Shown here in pieces: positions 1-5,435 of a stretch of 5,744 nt of DNA. The DNA comes from Abditibacteriota bacterium (GTDB lineage: Bacteria; Armatimonadota; UBA5829). Location: assembly GCA_017959625.1 (NCBI GenBank), contig JAGDAG010000140.1, forward strand, positions 1 through 5,744, in the 5' to 3' direction. The position numbers were made by a program, and so were the translations under genes. Every line of letters starts with the position of its first letter. Positions within the stretch are counted from its first letter, which is position 1. Below the pieces are notes generated by a model. The model searched no databases. It was not told where the DNA came from and was given only the letters and a program-made list of their open reading frames with translations.

Positions 1-200
1 GCCGGGGAGAAAACAGGAACAGGGCTGTGTGGGAACCCGTAGAATGCCCTCCGGTCCCGGACAATTACCGCAGCTTTATCGATTCCGTAAAAAGCGCAAA
101 ACAGGGACGCCCCTCCTTTGCAGAGGGATACAAGGTGCAGAAATACGTGGACGCCGGCTTCAGGTCGGCGGAAACCAACGCCTATGTGACCATAGATTAA
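1..200 (+). CDS. Gfo/Idh/MocA-family oxidoreductase, C-terminal fragment
   Basis: Only the last 65 codons are in the window; the gene is cut by the left edge and read from base 3 to the TAA at 198-200. The visible tail includes YRSFIDSVKSAKQGRPSF, then a Tyr-Lys-Val-Gln-Lys-Tyr-Val-Asp-Ala helix, then FRSAETNAYVTID. This pattern (a short helix ending in a Lys/Gly-rich turn, a Pro-Ser step, a helix with a Tyr-x-x-Ser-Ala-like end, and a final hydrophobic strand) is typical of the C-terminal alpha/beta domain of NAD(P)-dependent Gfo/Idh/MocA sugar or inositol dehydrogenases. The N-terminal Rossmann domain and catalytic residues lie outside, so substrate and activity cannot be stated. The gene runs into a terminator 2 nt past its stop and is convergent with the phosphatase gene to the right. 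The family call is inference from a short tail; another alpha/beta oxidoreductase is possible. Confidence 0.6.
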   Translation, partial: RGENRNRAVWEPVECPPVPDNYRSFIDSVKSAKQGRPSFAEGYKVQKYVDAGFRSAETNAYVTID

Positions 201-202
201 AA

Positions 203-226
203 AAAGGGCGGCAGAAGCCGCCCTTT
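203..226. terminator. bidirectional intrinsic terminator
   Basis: A perfect 10-bp inverted repeat, AAAGGGCGGC / GCCGCCCTTT, encloses a 4-nt loop (AGAA). On the - strand the stem is followed by an unbroken run of seven T (complement of 199-205), a textbook terminator for the leftward phosphatase transcript. On the + strand it is followed by TTTATTA, a weaker U tract that can still end the oxidoreductase transcript. It sits between two convergent genes, which fits a shared role. Confidence 0.85.
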
Positions 227-284
227 ATTAGGAGTGTATCAAAATGAAAAACAATTTGACATAACCAGTATATCACAACAGGTC

Positions 285-307
285 CCGTTTCCGCAAGCCG
301 GAAACGG
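285..307 (-). other. stem-loop just past the phosphatase stop
   Basis: A 9-bp perfect inverted repeat, CCGTTTCCG / CGGAAACGG, with a 5-nt loop begins 1 nt past the phosphatase stop codon on the - strand. No U tract follows it on either strand, so it is not a standard terminator. It may protect the mRNA 3' end or help pausing ahead of the terminator at 203-226. The rest of the 201-308 spacer shows nothing else that I can support. Confidence 0.5.
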
Positions 308-308
308 T

Positions 309-872
309 TCAATAGATCCGGCGCAGTATGGCGAGCCTCCCGTCGGTCCACTCGCATTCCAGGCCGCCGCCGTTTTTGACCGAGTGGAACAAAAACTCTT
401 CTCCTTCGCGGAGCTGCATGAATTCCCGTGAGAGGGCCATGAAGGTGCCTCCGTGAGCCACTACCGCCATAGTTTCGCCTGCCGCATCCTCCGCCGCCCG
501 AAGAAAAGCGTCCCGGACCCGTTTTGCAAAAGCCGCGGGATCCTCGCCGCCGGGAAAAGGAAGCTCTCCCCCGGAGGCAAGCCATTTTTGATACCTCGGG
601 TCTTCCGAAAGCTCCCGGTGGTTTTTGTTTTCGAATTCTCCGAAATCACACTCTTTCAGCCCTTCGTAAACGTGATATTCGCTCCCGTATATTATCTCTG
701 CCGTCTGACGGCACCGGAGCATGGGAGAAACGGCGATCCATACCGCTTCGGGATAACTGCGGGACGCCAGGAGGGCTGCGCTTTCCGGCAGCAGGGGCTG
801 GTCGGTGGACCCCAGATAACAACGGCGCAGATTGGATTCGGTGGCTCCGTGCCTGATAAGGATGATCTTCAT
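309..872 (-). CDS. histidine phosphatase family protein (phosphoglycerate-mutase-like)
   Basis: A complete 187-residue cytoplasmic protein of the branch-1 histidine phosphatase superfamily, a usual length for small members such as CobC/alpha-ribazole phosphatase or broad-specificity phosphatases. Visible motifs are the RHG triad at residues 7-9 (R7, and H8 as the phosphorylated nucleophile), SPMLRCRQTAEI at 49-60 with R53 as the likely phosphate-binding Arg, E74 in LKECDFGEFE as the likely acid, and H140 in VVAHGGT as the second catalytic His. All core residues are present, so the enzyme should be active. It is too short for a glycolytic dPGM and lacks that enzyme's insertions. Substrate is unknown, and no cobalamin genes are nearby. 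The ATG at 872 is chosen because RHG must lie a few residues from the N terminus. Oddly, no Shine-Dalgarno precedes it, and a terminator hairpin ends only 12 nt upstream. It may depend on read-through from the small gene at 920-1018. Confidence 0.88.
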   Translation of the reverse strand: MKIILIRHGATESNLRRCYLGSTDQPLLPESAALLASRSYPEAVWIAVSPMLRCRQTAEIIYGSEYHVYEGLKECDFGEFENKNHRELSEDPRYQKWLASGGELPFPGGEDPAAFAKRVRDAFLRAAEDAAGETMAVVAHGGTFMALSREFMQLREGEEFLFHSVKNGGGLECEWTDGRLAILRRIY

Positions 873-884
873 AAACGACGCAAA

Positions 885-914
885 AAAACGGCAGCGTTTT
901 CACGCTGCCGTTTT
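885..914. terminator. strong bidirectional hairpin between the small acidic gene and the phosphatase gene
   Basis: The arms AAAACGGCAGCG (885-896) and CGCTGCCGTTTT (903-914) are perfectly complementary. One further T-A pair (897/902) gives 13 bp with a 4-nt loop. On the - strand the stem runs into seven T (882-888); on the + strand into TTTTCTTTTTT. It lies 5 nt past the stop codon of the small gene and 12 nt before the phosphatase ATG, both on the - strand. It may be a plain terminator for the small gene or an attenuator controlling read-through into the phosphatase. Confidence 0.88.
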
Positions 915-919
915 CTTTT

Positions 920-1018
920 TTAATAATTGGTTTCCGAAGCCGGATCGCTTTCATCATCGCTGCTGATGACGTCGGCCAATTCGACTTCCTCGATCTCGAT
1001 AATCGGTTCTTCGTACAT
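920..1018 (-). CDS. small highly acidic peptide, 32 residues, function unknown
   Basis: A 32-codon gene, ATG at 1018 to TAA at 920. The start has an AAGGAG Shine-Dalgarno 8 nt upstream, a promoter candidate lies further up, and a strong hairpin terminator follows 5 nt past the stop. These signals together argue strongly for real expression. The peptide begins MYEEPIIEIEEVEL and ends in a Ser/Asp/Glu-rich tail ending in Tyr. It has 12 Asp/Glu and no Lys, Arg, His, Cys, Gly or aromatic residue other than two Tyr. The first half alternates Ile/Val/Leu with Glu, suggesting an amphipathic strand; the second half looks disordered. There is no signal peptide or membrane segment. A Tyr-x-x-Pro start resembles short acidic peptides in gut Firmicutes and the leader of some lasso-peptide precursors, but no maturation enzyme is visible here. 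A precursor peptide, small regulator or leader peptide are all possible. The phosphatase gene follows on the same strand. Confidence 0.72.
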   Translation of the reverse strand: MYEEPIIEIEEVELADVISSDDESDPASETNY

Positions 1019-1026
1019 AGTCTGTA

Positions 1027-1032
1027 CTCCTT
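1027..1032 (-). promoter_or_regulatory. ribosome binding site of the small acidic gene
   Basis: On the - strand AAGGAG (within AAAAAGGAG) stands 8 nt before the ATG at 1018. This near-consensus site is the main reason for accepting so short a gene. Confidence 0.8.
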
Positions 1033-1049
1033 TTTGTATAATGCATTAC

Positions 1050-1085
1050 ATTATATAGTTTATCACAAAATCCGAAAAACGTCAA
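1050..1085 (-). promoter_or_regulatory. sigma-70-like promoter candidate for the small acidic gene
   Basis: Reading the - strand, TTGACG (1085-1080) is a good -35 box. With a 17-nt spacer it meets TAAACT (1062-1057), a 4/6 match to the -10 consensus. A perfect TATAAT lies at 1055-1050 but is 24 nt from TTGACG, so it would need a different, weaker -35. A/T tracts just upstream (1095-1109) could act as an UP element. Which -10 is used cannot be decided from sequence. Confidence 0.55.
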
Positions 1086-1197
1086 GTTTCCGGCTTTTTT
1101 TGAAAAAAACTGCCGAAAAGCTTCCGCAACCTTCGCTCAACGCGTTTTTTTTTGGTTCCGCCCTCTTTTTCCTCCGCTTATACAGACGCCGGCATTT

Positions 1198-1223
1198 AAA
1201 AAAAGTTCCCGACGTCCGTCGGG
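1198..1223 (-). terminator. weak terminator-like hairpin facing leftward
   Basis: CCCGAC (1208-1213) and GTCGGG (1218-1223) form a 6-bp GC stem with a 4-nt loop. On the - strand it is followed by AAC and then seven T (complement of 1198-1204). No - strand gene precedes it, so if it works it would stop antisense transcription from leuS before the small gene's promoter. The stem is short and the call tentative. Confidence 0.35.
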
Positions 1224-1253
1224 GCGCAGGCATTTTCCGGCAGGCGCGGCTCC

Positions 1254-1282
1254 TTTATACTTGCGGCGCTTTGTGGTATAAT
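1254..1282 (+). promoter_or_regulatory. leuS promoter candidate
   Basis: A perfect -10 box TATAAT at 1277-1282 is preceded by TGG, giving an extended -10 (TGnTATAAT). A 17-nt spacer separates it from TTTATA (1254-1259), a 4/6 match to the -35 consensus. A start near 1289 would leave an untranslated leader of about 35 nt before leuS, too short for a T-box riboswitch. Confidence 0.7.
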
Positions 1283-1312
1283 ATATATTGTATAAAGCGT
1301 GTTTACAAATCA

Positions 1313-1318
1313 GAGGAG
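1313..1318 (+). promoter_or_regulatory. ribosome binding site of leuS
   Basis: GAGGAG (within AGAGGAG) lies 6 nt before the ATG at 1325. It fixes this start over the longer in-frame extension that begins at 1034. Confidence 0.85.
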
Positions 1319-1324
1319 CACTTA

Positions 1325-4216
1325 ATGGAAAAACCCTATGATTTCAGATCCATAGAAAAGGAAATGCAGGAAAAATGGCGCGAGGCTCAGGTATTTTTGA
1401 CCGAAGACTCCACGGACAAGCCAAAGTTTTACGGAATGGACTTTTTCCCCTATCCTTCCGGCGCCGGCCTTTCCGTAGGCCACTGCAGAAACTATATCCC
1501 CACGGACGTTGTCTGCCGCTATAAGCGCATGAAAGGCTTCAACGTTCTGCACCCCATGGGCTGGGACGCCTTCGGCCTGCCCGCGGAGAACGAAGCCATC
1601 AAGAAGAAAAGCCATCCCAAAAAGACCGTGCCGGAATATATCCGGACCTACAAACGGCAGATGAACATGATAGGCATCGGCTACGACTGGTCCAGGGAGA
1701 TCAACTCCTCCTCGCCGGAGTATTACAAGTGGACCCAGTGGATATTCCAGCTTCTGATGAAGAGAGGCCTGGCCTACAGGAGCATGTCTCCCGCCAACTG
1801 GTGCCCCTCCTGCAAGACGGTGCTGGCCAACGAAGAGGTAGTGGACGGCCTCTGCTGGCGCTGCGATACCCCCATCGAGAAAAAAGACCTGCCCCAGTGG
1901 TTTTTCAAGATAACCGATTACGCCGAAAGGCTCATAGACGATCTGGACACCATAGACTGGCCCAATTCCATCAAGCTCATGCAGAAGAACTGGATCGGCC
2001 GCAGCGACGGCGCCGAAGTGGTCTTCAAATCCGAGCAGGGAGACGACATAGTTATATACACCACCCGCCCGGACACCCTTTGGGGAGCCTCCTTTATGGT
2101 GCTGGCCCCGGAGCATCCTCTGGTGGAAAAGCTGGCGTCGGCGGACAAAAAGGAAGCCATAGCCGAATACAGGCGGCAGGCGGAACGTCAGAGCGCCATT
2201 GACCGGCAGAATACCGAAAAGGAAAAAACCGGCATCTTCATAGGCGCCTGCGCCATAAACCCGGTGAACGGCCGCAGGATACCCATCTGGATCTCCGACT
2301 ACGTCATGATGGGCTACGGCACGGGAGCCATCATGGCAGTCCCCGCCCATGACGAAAGAGACTTCGAGTTCGCCCTGAAGTTCGGCATAGAGATGCTGCC
2401 GGTCATCAAACGCGCCGACGGCGTCAGCAAGTCCGTAGTGCCCGAAAACGCGGCGGGTGACGGCTTCGCCGAAGCTCTGGCCGATGCCAAAATATCCTTT
2501 GCCCGCAAAGACGGCAACTATCTCGTGACCCTGGACGCAGGGACCGCGGACAAATATATAGCCCTGGCGGAAAAATACCTTGCGGAAGGCGCCTTCGCTC
2601 CCGTGGCGGGGACCGTGTGGGGCGTAGTTTCGGCGGGGGCCTTTTACCCCTGGAACAGCTTTGAAGCCGGGCAGGCCATACTGGGCCTGCTGAAAACGGA
2701 GGCCCGCACCGTTATGGAATACTACAACGGTTTCGGTTTTCTGCGGGACGTGCTGCTCCACGTGGAGAAGAACAGCATCATCAACTCCGCTCCGGAGGTG
2801 GAAAAGTTCGGAGGCTCCGAGGCCAAGGACAAAACCATCGACTGGCTGGAGGAGAAGGGCCTGGGCAAACGGGCCAAGAACTTCAAGCTGCGGGACTGGC
2901 TCATCAGCCGCCAGCGTTATTGGGGCTGCCCTATTCCCGTGATACACTGCCCCCACTGCGGCGCGGTGCCCGTGCCGGAAGAGGATCTGCCCGTAGAGCT
3001 GCCCGACGTGGAAAACTACGAGCCTTCCGGCAGCGGCGAAAGCCCTCTGGCCAACATCGACAGCTGGGTCAACGTCAAGTGCCCCGTCTGCGGCGCCGAC
3101 GCCAAGAGGGAGACCGACACCATGGGCGGCTTTGCCTGCTCCAGCTGGTATTTCCTGAGATACGTCTCCCCCCATCGGGACGACGTGCCCTTTGACAAGG
3201 ACCTGGCGGCCTACTGGCTGCCGGTGGATCTCTACGTGGGCGGCGCCGAGCACGCCGTGATGCATCTGCTCTACGCCAGATTCTGGACCAAGGTCCTCTA
3301 CGACGCCGGCCTGGTGCCCTTCAAGGAGCCCTTCCACTGCCTCAAGAACCAGGGCATGGTGCTTTCCAACACCCCCCACAAGGCCCTCACTCTGGAGGAC
3401 GGCTCCAAAACCAAGGAGCTGGTGTCCATCTTCCCCGAGGAAGCGGCGTCCCTGCCTCCCGAGGAAGTCACCTACAAGTGGGTCAAGATGAGCAAATCCA
3501 AGAGGAACGTGGTGTCACCGGACGCCATGGCCGAGGAGTTCGGCGCCGATTCCCTGAGGATATACGAGCTGTTCGTAGCCCCCTTTGACGACGCCATCCA
3601 GTGGTCCAACGAGGGCATGATCGGGGCCAGCCGGTTCCTGAACAGGGTCTGGCGCATGATATACGGCTATATGGAACGCTACGACAAGGACTTCGCAAAG
3701 CATACGGACGGCCTTTCCCCCGAAGAAACGGCCCTGAGGCGCAAGCTCCACAAGACCATCGCCAAGGTGGACGCCGATATAGACGGCTTCAAGTTCAATA
3801 CGGCTATCGCCGCCATCATGGAACTGGCCAACGATATGCAGGCCTTTTACGCTAAACTGGGCTCCGGCTCCAGCCCCGTATTCAGCGAATGCATATACGA
3901 TCTGGTGCTGATGCTTGCCCCCATAACCCCCCACGCCGCCGACTGCATCTGGCAGGATCTGGGCTATGAAGGCTTCACCATCAACGCCGCCTTCCCCGTT
4001 TTCGATCCCGCAATAGCCAAAGACGACGAGAAGGAGATAGTCATCCAGATACTGGGCAAGGTGAAAGCCAAGGCCATGGTCCCGGCAGACGCCGACAAGG
4101 CCCACATGGAAGAGGTCGCCCTGGCCAACGAACGGATACAGAAAGAGCTGGCGGGGAAAACGGTGGTCAAGGTGATCACAGTCCCCGGCAAGCTGGTGAA
4201 CATAGTGGCCAAATAA
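1325..4216 (+). CDS. leuS: leucyl-tRNA synthetase
   Basis: Class I aminoacyl-tRNA synthetase of 963 residues that charges tRNA-Leu with leucine using ATP, in the cytoplasm. In order: catalytic Rossmann fold with FPYPSGAGLSVGHCRNY (42-57) as the HIGH-region signature and GWDAFGLPAEN (79-89); a zinc-ribbon-like module with C160, C163, C177, C180; the CP1 editing domain with TTRPDTLWG (246-254) and GYGTGAIMAVPAHDERD (330-346), whose last Asp matches the conserved editing Asp; LRDWLISRQRYWG (522-534); a second four-Cys cluster (C542, C545, C586, C589); the catalytic loop KMSKS at 721-725; then the anticodon-binding helical domain and C-terminal domain. Two oddities: the first His of HxGH is Ser (S50-V-G-H53), and about 120 residues (365-485) separate the editing core from IINSAPE, where E. 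coli has roughly 30. This explains a length about 100 above the usual ~860. The ATG at 1325 is chosen for its Shine-Dalgarno and the family-typical N terminus. A single-gene unit ended by the hairpin at 4240. Confidence 0.97.
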   Translation: MEKPYDFRSIEKEMQEKWREAQVFLTEDSTDKPKFYGMDFFPYPSGAGLSVGHCRNYIPTDVVCRYKRMKGFNVLHPMGWDAFGLPAENEAIKKKSHPKKTVPEYIRTYKRQMNMIGIGYDWSREINSSSPEYYKWTQWIFQLLMKRGLAYRSMSPANWCPSCKTVLANEEVVDGLCWRCDTPIEKKDLPQWFFKITDYAERLIDDLDTIDWPNSIKLMQKNWIGRSDGAEVVFKSEQGDDIVIYTTRPDTLWGASFMVLAPEHPLVEKLASADKKEAIAEYRRQAERQSAIDRQNTEKEKTGIFIGACAINPVNGRRIPIWISDYVMMGYGTGAIMAVPAHDERDFEFALKFGIEMLPVIKRADGVSKSVVPENAAGDGFAEALADAKISFARKDGNYLVTLDAGTADKYIALAEKYLAEGAFAPVAGTVWGVVSAGAFYPWNSFEAGQAILGLLKTEARTVMEYYNGFGFLRDVLLHVEKNSIINSAPEVEKFGGSEAKDKTIDWLEEKGLGKRAKNFKLRDWLISRQRYWGCPIPVIHCPHCGAVPVPEEDLPVELPDVENYEPSGSGESPLANIDSWVNVKCPVCGADAKRETDTMGGFACSSWYFLRYVSPHRDDVPFDKDLAAYWLPVDLYVGGAEHAVMHLLYARFWTKVLYDAGLVPFKEPFHCLKNQGMVLSNTPHKALTLEDGSKTKELVSIFPEEAASLPPEEVTYKWVKMSKSKRNVVSPDAMAEEFGADSLRIYELFVAPFDDAIQWSNEGMIGASRFLNRVWRMIYGYMERYDKDFAKHTDGLSPEETALRRKLHKTIAKVDADIDGFKFNTAIAAIMELANDMQAFYAKLGSGSSPVFSECIYDLVLMLAPITPHAADCIWQDLGYEGFTINAAFPVFDPAIAKDDEKEIVIQILGKVKAKAMVPADADKAHMEEVALANERIQKELAGKTVVKVITVPGKLVNIVAK

Positions 4217-4239
4217 CGCTTTTAGCGCCGGTACACAAC

Positions 4240-4271
4240 AACGCCCGCCTGACTCAGGTCAGGCGGGCGTT
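4240..4271. terminator. hairpin terminator shared by convergent leuS and ald
   Basis: A 14-bp perfect stem, with arms at 4240-4253 and 4258-4271 (core CGCCCGCCTGAC), and a 4-nt loop TCAG. It is 23 nt past the leuS stop and 14 nt past the ald stop on the other strand. T-rich but interrupted tracts follow on both sides (TTTACGTTTG on +, GTTGTTGTGT on -), so its strength comes mainly from the GC-rich stem. Confidence 0.8.
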
Positions 4272-4285
4272 TACGTTTGACTCGT

Positions 4286-5401
4286 TTATTTAACGGCTTC
4301 AAGAGGCTCGGTAAAGTCCAGCCCCAGGCTGGCGGCCACGTTTTTGTTGGTGCACTTATGCCCGTAAACGTTCAGGCCGAAGGCGAAGTCCGGATCCATG
4401 GCAACAGCCTTTTCCAGTCCGTTGTCCGCTATGAGCTTGCCGTAGCGGAAGGTGGTGTTGGCAAGAGCCACGGTAGAGGTATAGGGCACCGCTCCGGGCA
4501 TATTGCCCACGCAGTAGTGAACTATACCCTTCTCGATAAATACGGGATTGTCATGGGTAGTGACTCTGGAGGTCTCGCAGCAGCCGCCCTGGTCGATGGC
4601 GATATCCACTATCACGGCGCCCTTCTTCATGATATCCAGATGCTCCCTGCGTATAAGCTTGGGAGTGGAGCCTCCGGGTATGAGCACGGAGCCTATCACC
4701 AGATCGGCCTCTGCCAGAGCCCGGGCGATATTGGCCTCGGTGCTGTAAAGAGTGGTCACGGAAGCGCCGAAGATATCCTCCAGATAGGCCAGCCTGTTGG
4801 GGTTGACCTCCAGAAGGGTGACCTGGGCGTCTATTCCCACGGCGGCCTTGGCCGCGTAGGTGCCGGCGATACCGCCCCCAATGATGACTATCTTGCCTCT
4901 TTCAACTCCGGGAACGCCTCCCAGAAGCACACCTCTGCCCCCGAATTCCCTTTCCAGATACTTGGCGCCTTCCTGAACGGAAAGGCGGCCCGCTATCTGG
5001 CTCATGGGCCTCAGGCAGGGCAGGTTGCCCATATTGTCCTTTATGGTCTCAAAAGCCACGGCCTTCACCCCCCTGTCCATAAGGGCGGCGGTGAGGCCGG
5101 GATTGGGAGCCAGGTGCAGATAGGTATAAAGGATCTGCCCGTCCTTCATATAGCTGTACTCGCAGGGCTCGGGCTCCTTTACCTTGACTACCATTTCGCA
5201 CTTATCAAAAACCTCCGCCGGGGTCCCCAGTATCTCCGCTCCCGCGGAAACGTATTCCGCATCGGGGAAGCCCGCTCCCTCGCCGGCTTTTGTTTCCACA
5301 TAGACCTTGTGCCCGGCCGCAGCGTATGCGGCAACGTTATCGGGGGTAAGCCCTACGCGGTATTCGTGGTTCTTAAGTTCTTTGGTCGTTCCGATGATCA
5401 T
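4286..5401 (-). CDS. ald: alanine dehydrogenase
   Basis: A full-length 371-residue enzyme, the usual family size, catalysing reversible NAD-linked oxidative deamination of L-alanine to pyruvate and ammonia in the cytoplasm. The N-terminal domain opens MIIGTTKELKNHEYRVGLTP. The substrate and catalytic residues known from the Mycobacterium enzyme fall at the same numbers: R15, K75 (in VKVKEP), H96 (in TYLHLA), E118 and D270 (in VDIAIDQGG). The NAD-binding Rossmann motif is GGGIAG at 175-180, and GRGVLLGGVPGV (155-166) precedes it. The acidic residue expected to hold the adenosine ribose is Glu (E198) where Asp is common, which still favours NAD over NADP. VGNMPGAVPYTST (298-310) and the GLN segment near 342 are also typical. 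The ATG at 5401 has an AAGAGGA ribosome site 5 nt upstream. It follows alr by 34 nt with no terminator between, so the two are probably co-transcribed. Pyridine nucleotide transhydrogenase alpha subunit is a relative but is ruled out by length and motifs. Confidence 0.97.
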   Translation of the reverse strand: MIIGTTKELKNHEYRVGLTPDNVAAYAAAGHKVYVETKAGEGAGFPDAEYVSAGAEILGTPAEVFDKCEMVVKVKEPEPCEYSYMKDGQILYTYLHLAPNPGLTAALMDRGVKAVAFETIKDNMGNLPCLRPMSQIAGRLSVQEGAKYLEREFGGRGVLLGGVPGVERGKIVIIGGGIAGTYAAKAAVGIDAQVTLLEVNPNRLAYLEDIFGASVTTLYSTEANIARALAEADLVIGSVLIPGGSTPKLIRREHLDIMKKGAVIVDIAIDQGGCCETSRVTTHDNPVFIEKGIVHYCVGNMPGAVPYTSTVALANTTFRYGKLIADNGLEKAVAMDPDFAFGLNVYGHKCTNKNVAASLGLDFTEPLEAVK

Positions 5402-5406
5402 TTTTT

Positions 5407-5413
5407 TCCTCTT
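5407..5413 (-). promoter_or_regulatory. ribosome binding site of ald
   Basis: On the - strand AAGAGGA stands 5 nt before the ATG at 5401, inside the 34-nt gap after alr. The gap holds no promoter or terminator that I can see, which supports co-transcription. Confidence 0.75.
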
Positions 5414-5435
5414 ATTCTAACTGCCGCAGAAGTAT

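Larger units (their letters stand above)
1019..1324. other. divergent intergenic regulatory spacer between the small acidic gene and leuS
   Basis: These 306 bp hold no supported gene. Contents are the ribosome binding site and promoter of the small gene at the left end and the leuS promoter and ribosome binding site at the right end. Between them lie homopolymer tracts (T7/A7 at 1095-1109, T9 at 1145-1153, A7 at 1198-1204) and a short GC hairpin at 1208-1223. The leuS reading frame stays open through this stretch back to an ATG at 1034, but that extension overlaps both promoters and is AT-rich and low-complexity, so I do not regard it as coding. Confidence 0.65.

Noticed and set aside
256..261. 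Perfect TTGACA on the + strand that could be a -35 box
   Set aside because: No acceptable -10 box lies 16-18 nt downstream and no + strand gene follows before 1325.
244..264. Six-codon open frame (MKNNLT) with an AGGAG 9 nt upstream, just past the terminator at 203-226
   Set aside because: It is too short to support, no gene follows it on the + strand, and the Shine-Dalgarno-like match may be chance.
453..923. Overlapping + strand frames across the histidine phosphatase gene
   Set aside because: They are shadows of the - strand gene, which has every catalytic motif of its family; the + strand translations show none.
1091..1115. AT-rich hairpin (CGGC + T7 / A7 + bulge + GCCG) upstream of the small gene
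   Set aside because: The pairing relies on homopolymer tracts with a 2-nt bulge and a one-base gap between the arms. It is better read as A/T tracts near the - strand promoter than as a functional RNA structure.
1034..1324. 97-codon N-terminal extension of leuS
   Set aside because: The extension covers the leuS promoter and the small gene's promoter, is AT-rich and low-complexity, and does not resemble any LeuRS N terminus. A good ribosome site precedes the ATG at 1325.
1322..3379. 685-codon open frame on the - strand opposite leuS
   Set aside because: It is an antisense shadow of a strongly supported gene. It arises from the GC-biased codon use of leuS and has repetitive Gly/Val/His-rich composition with no recognisable motif.
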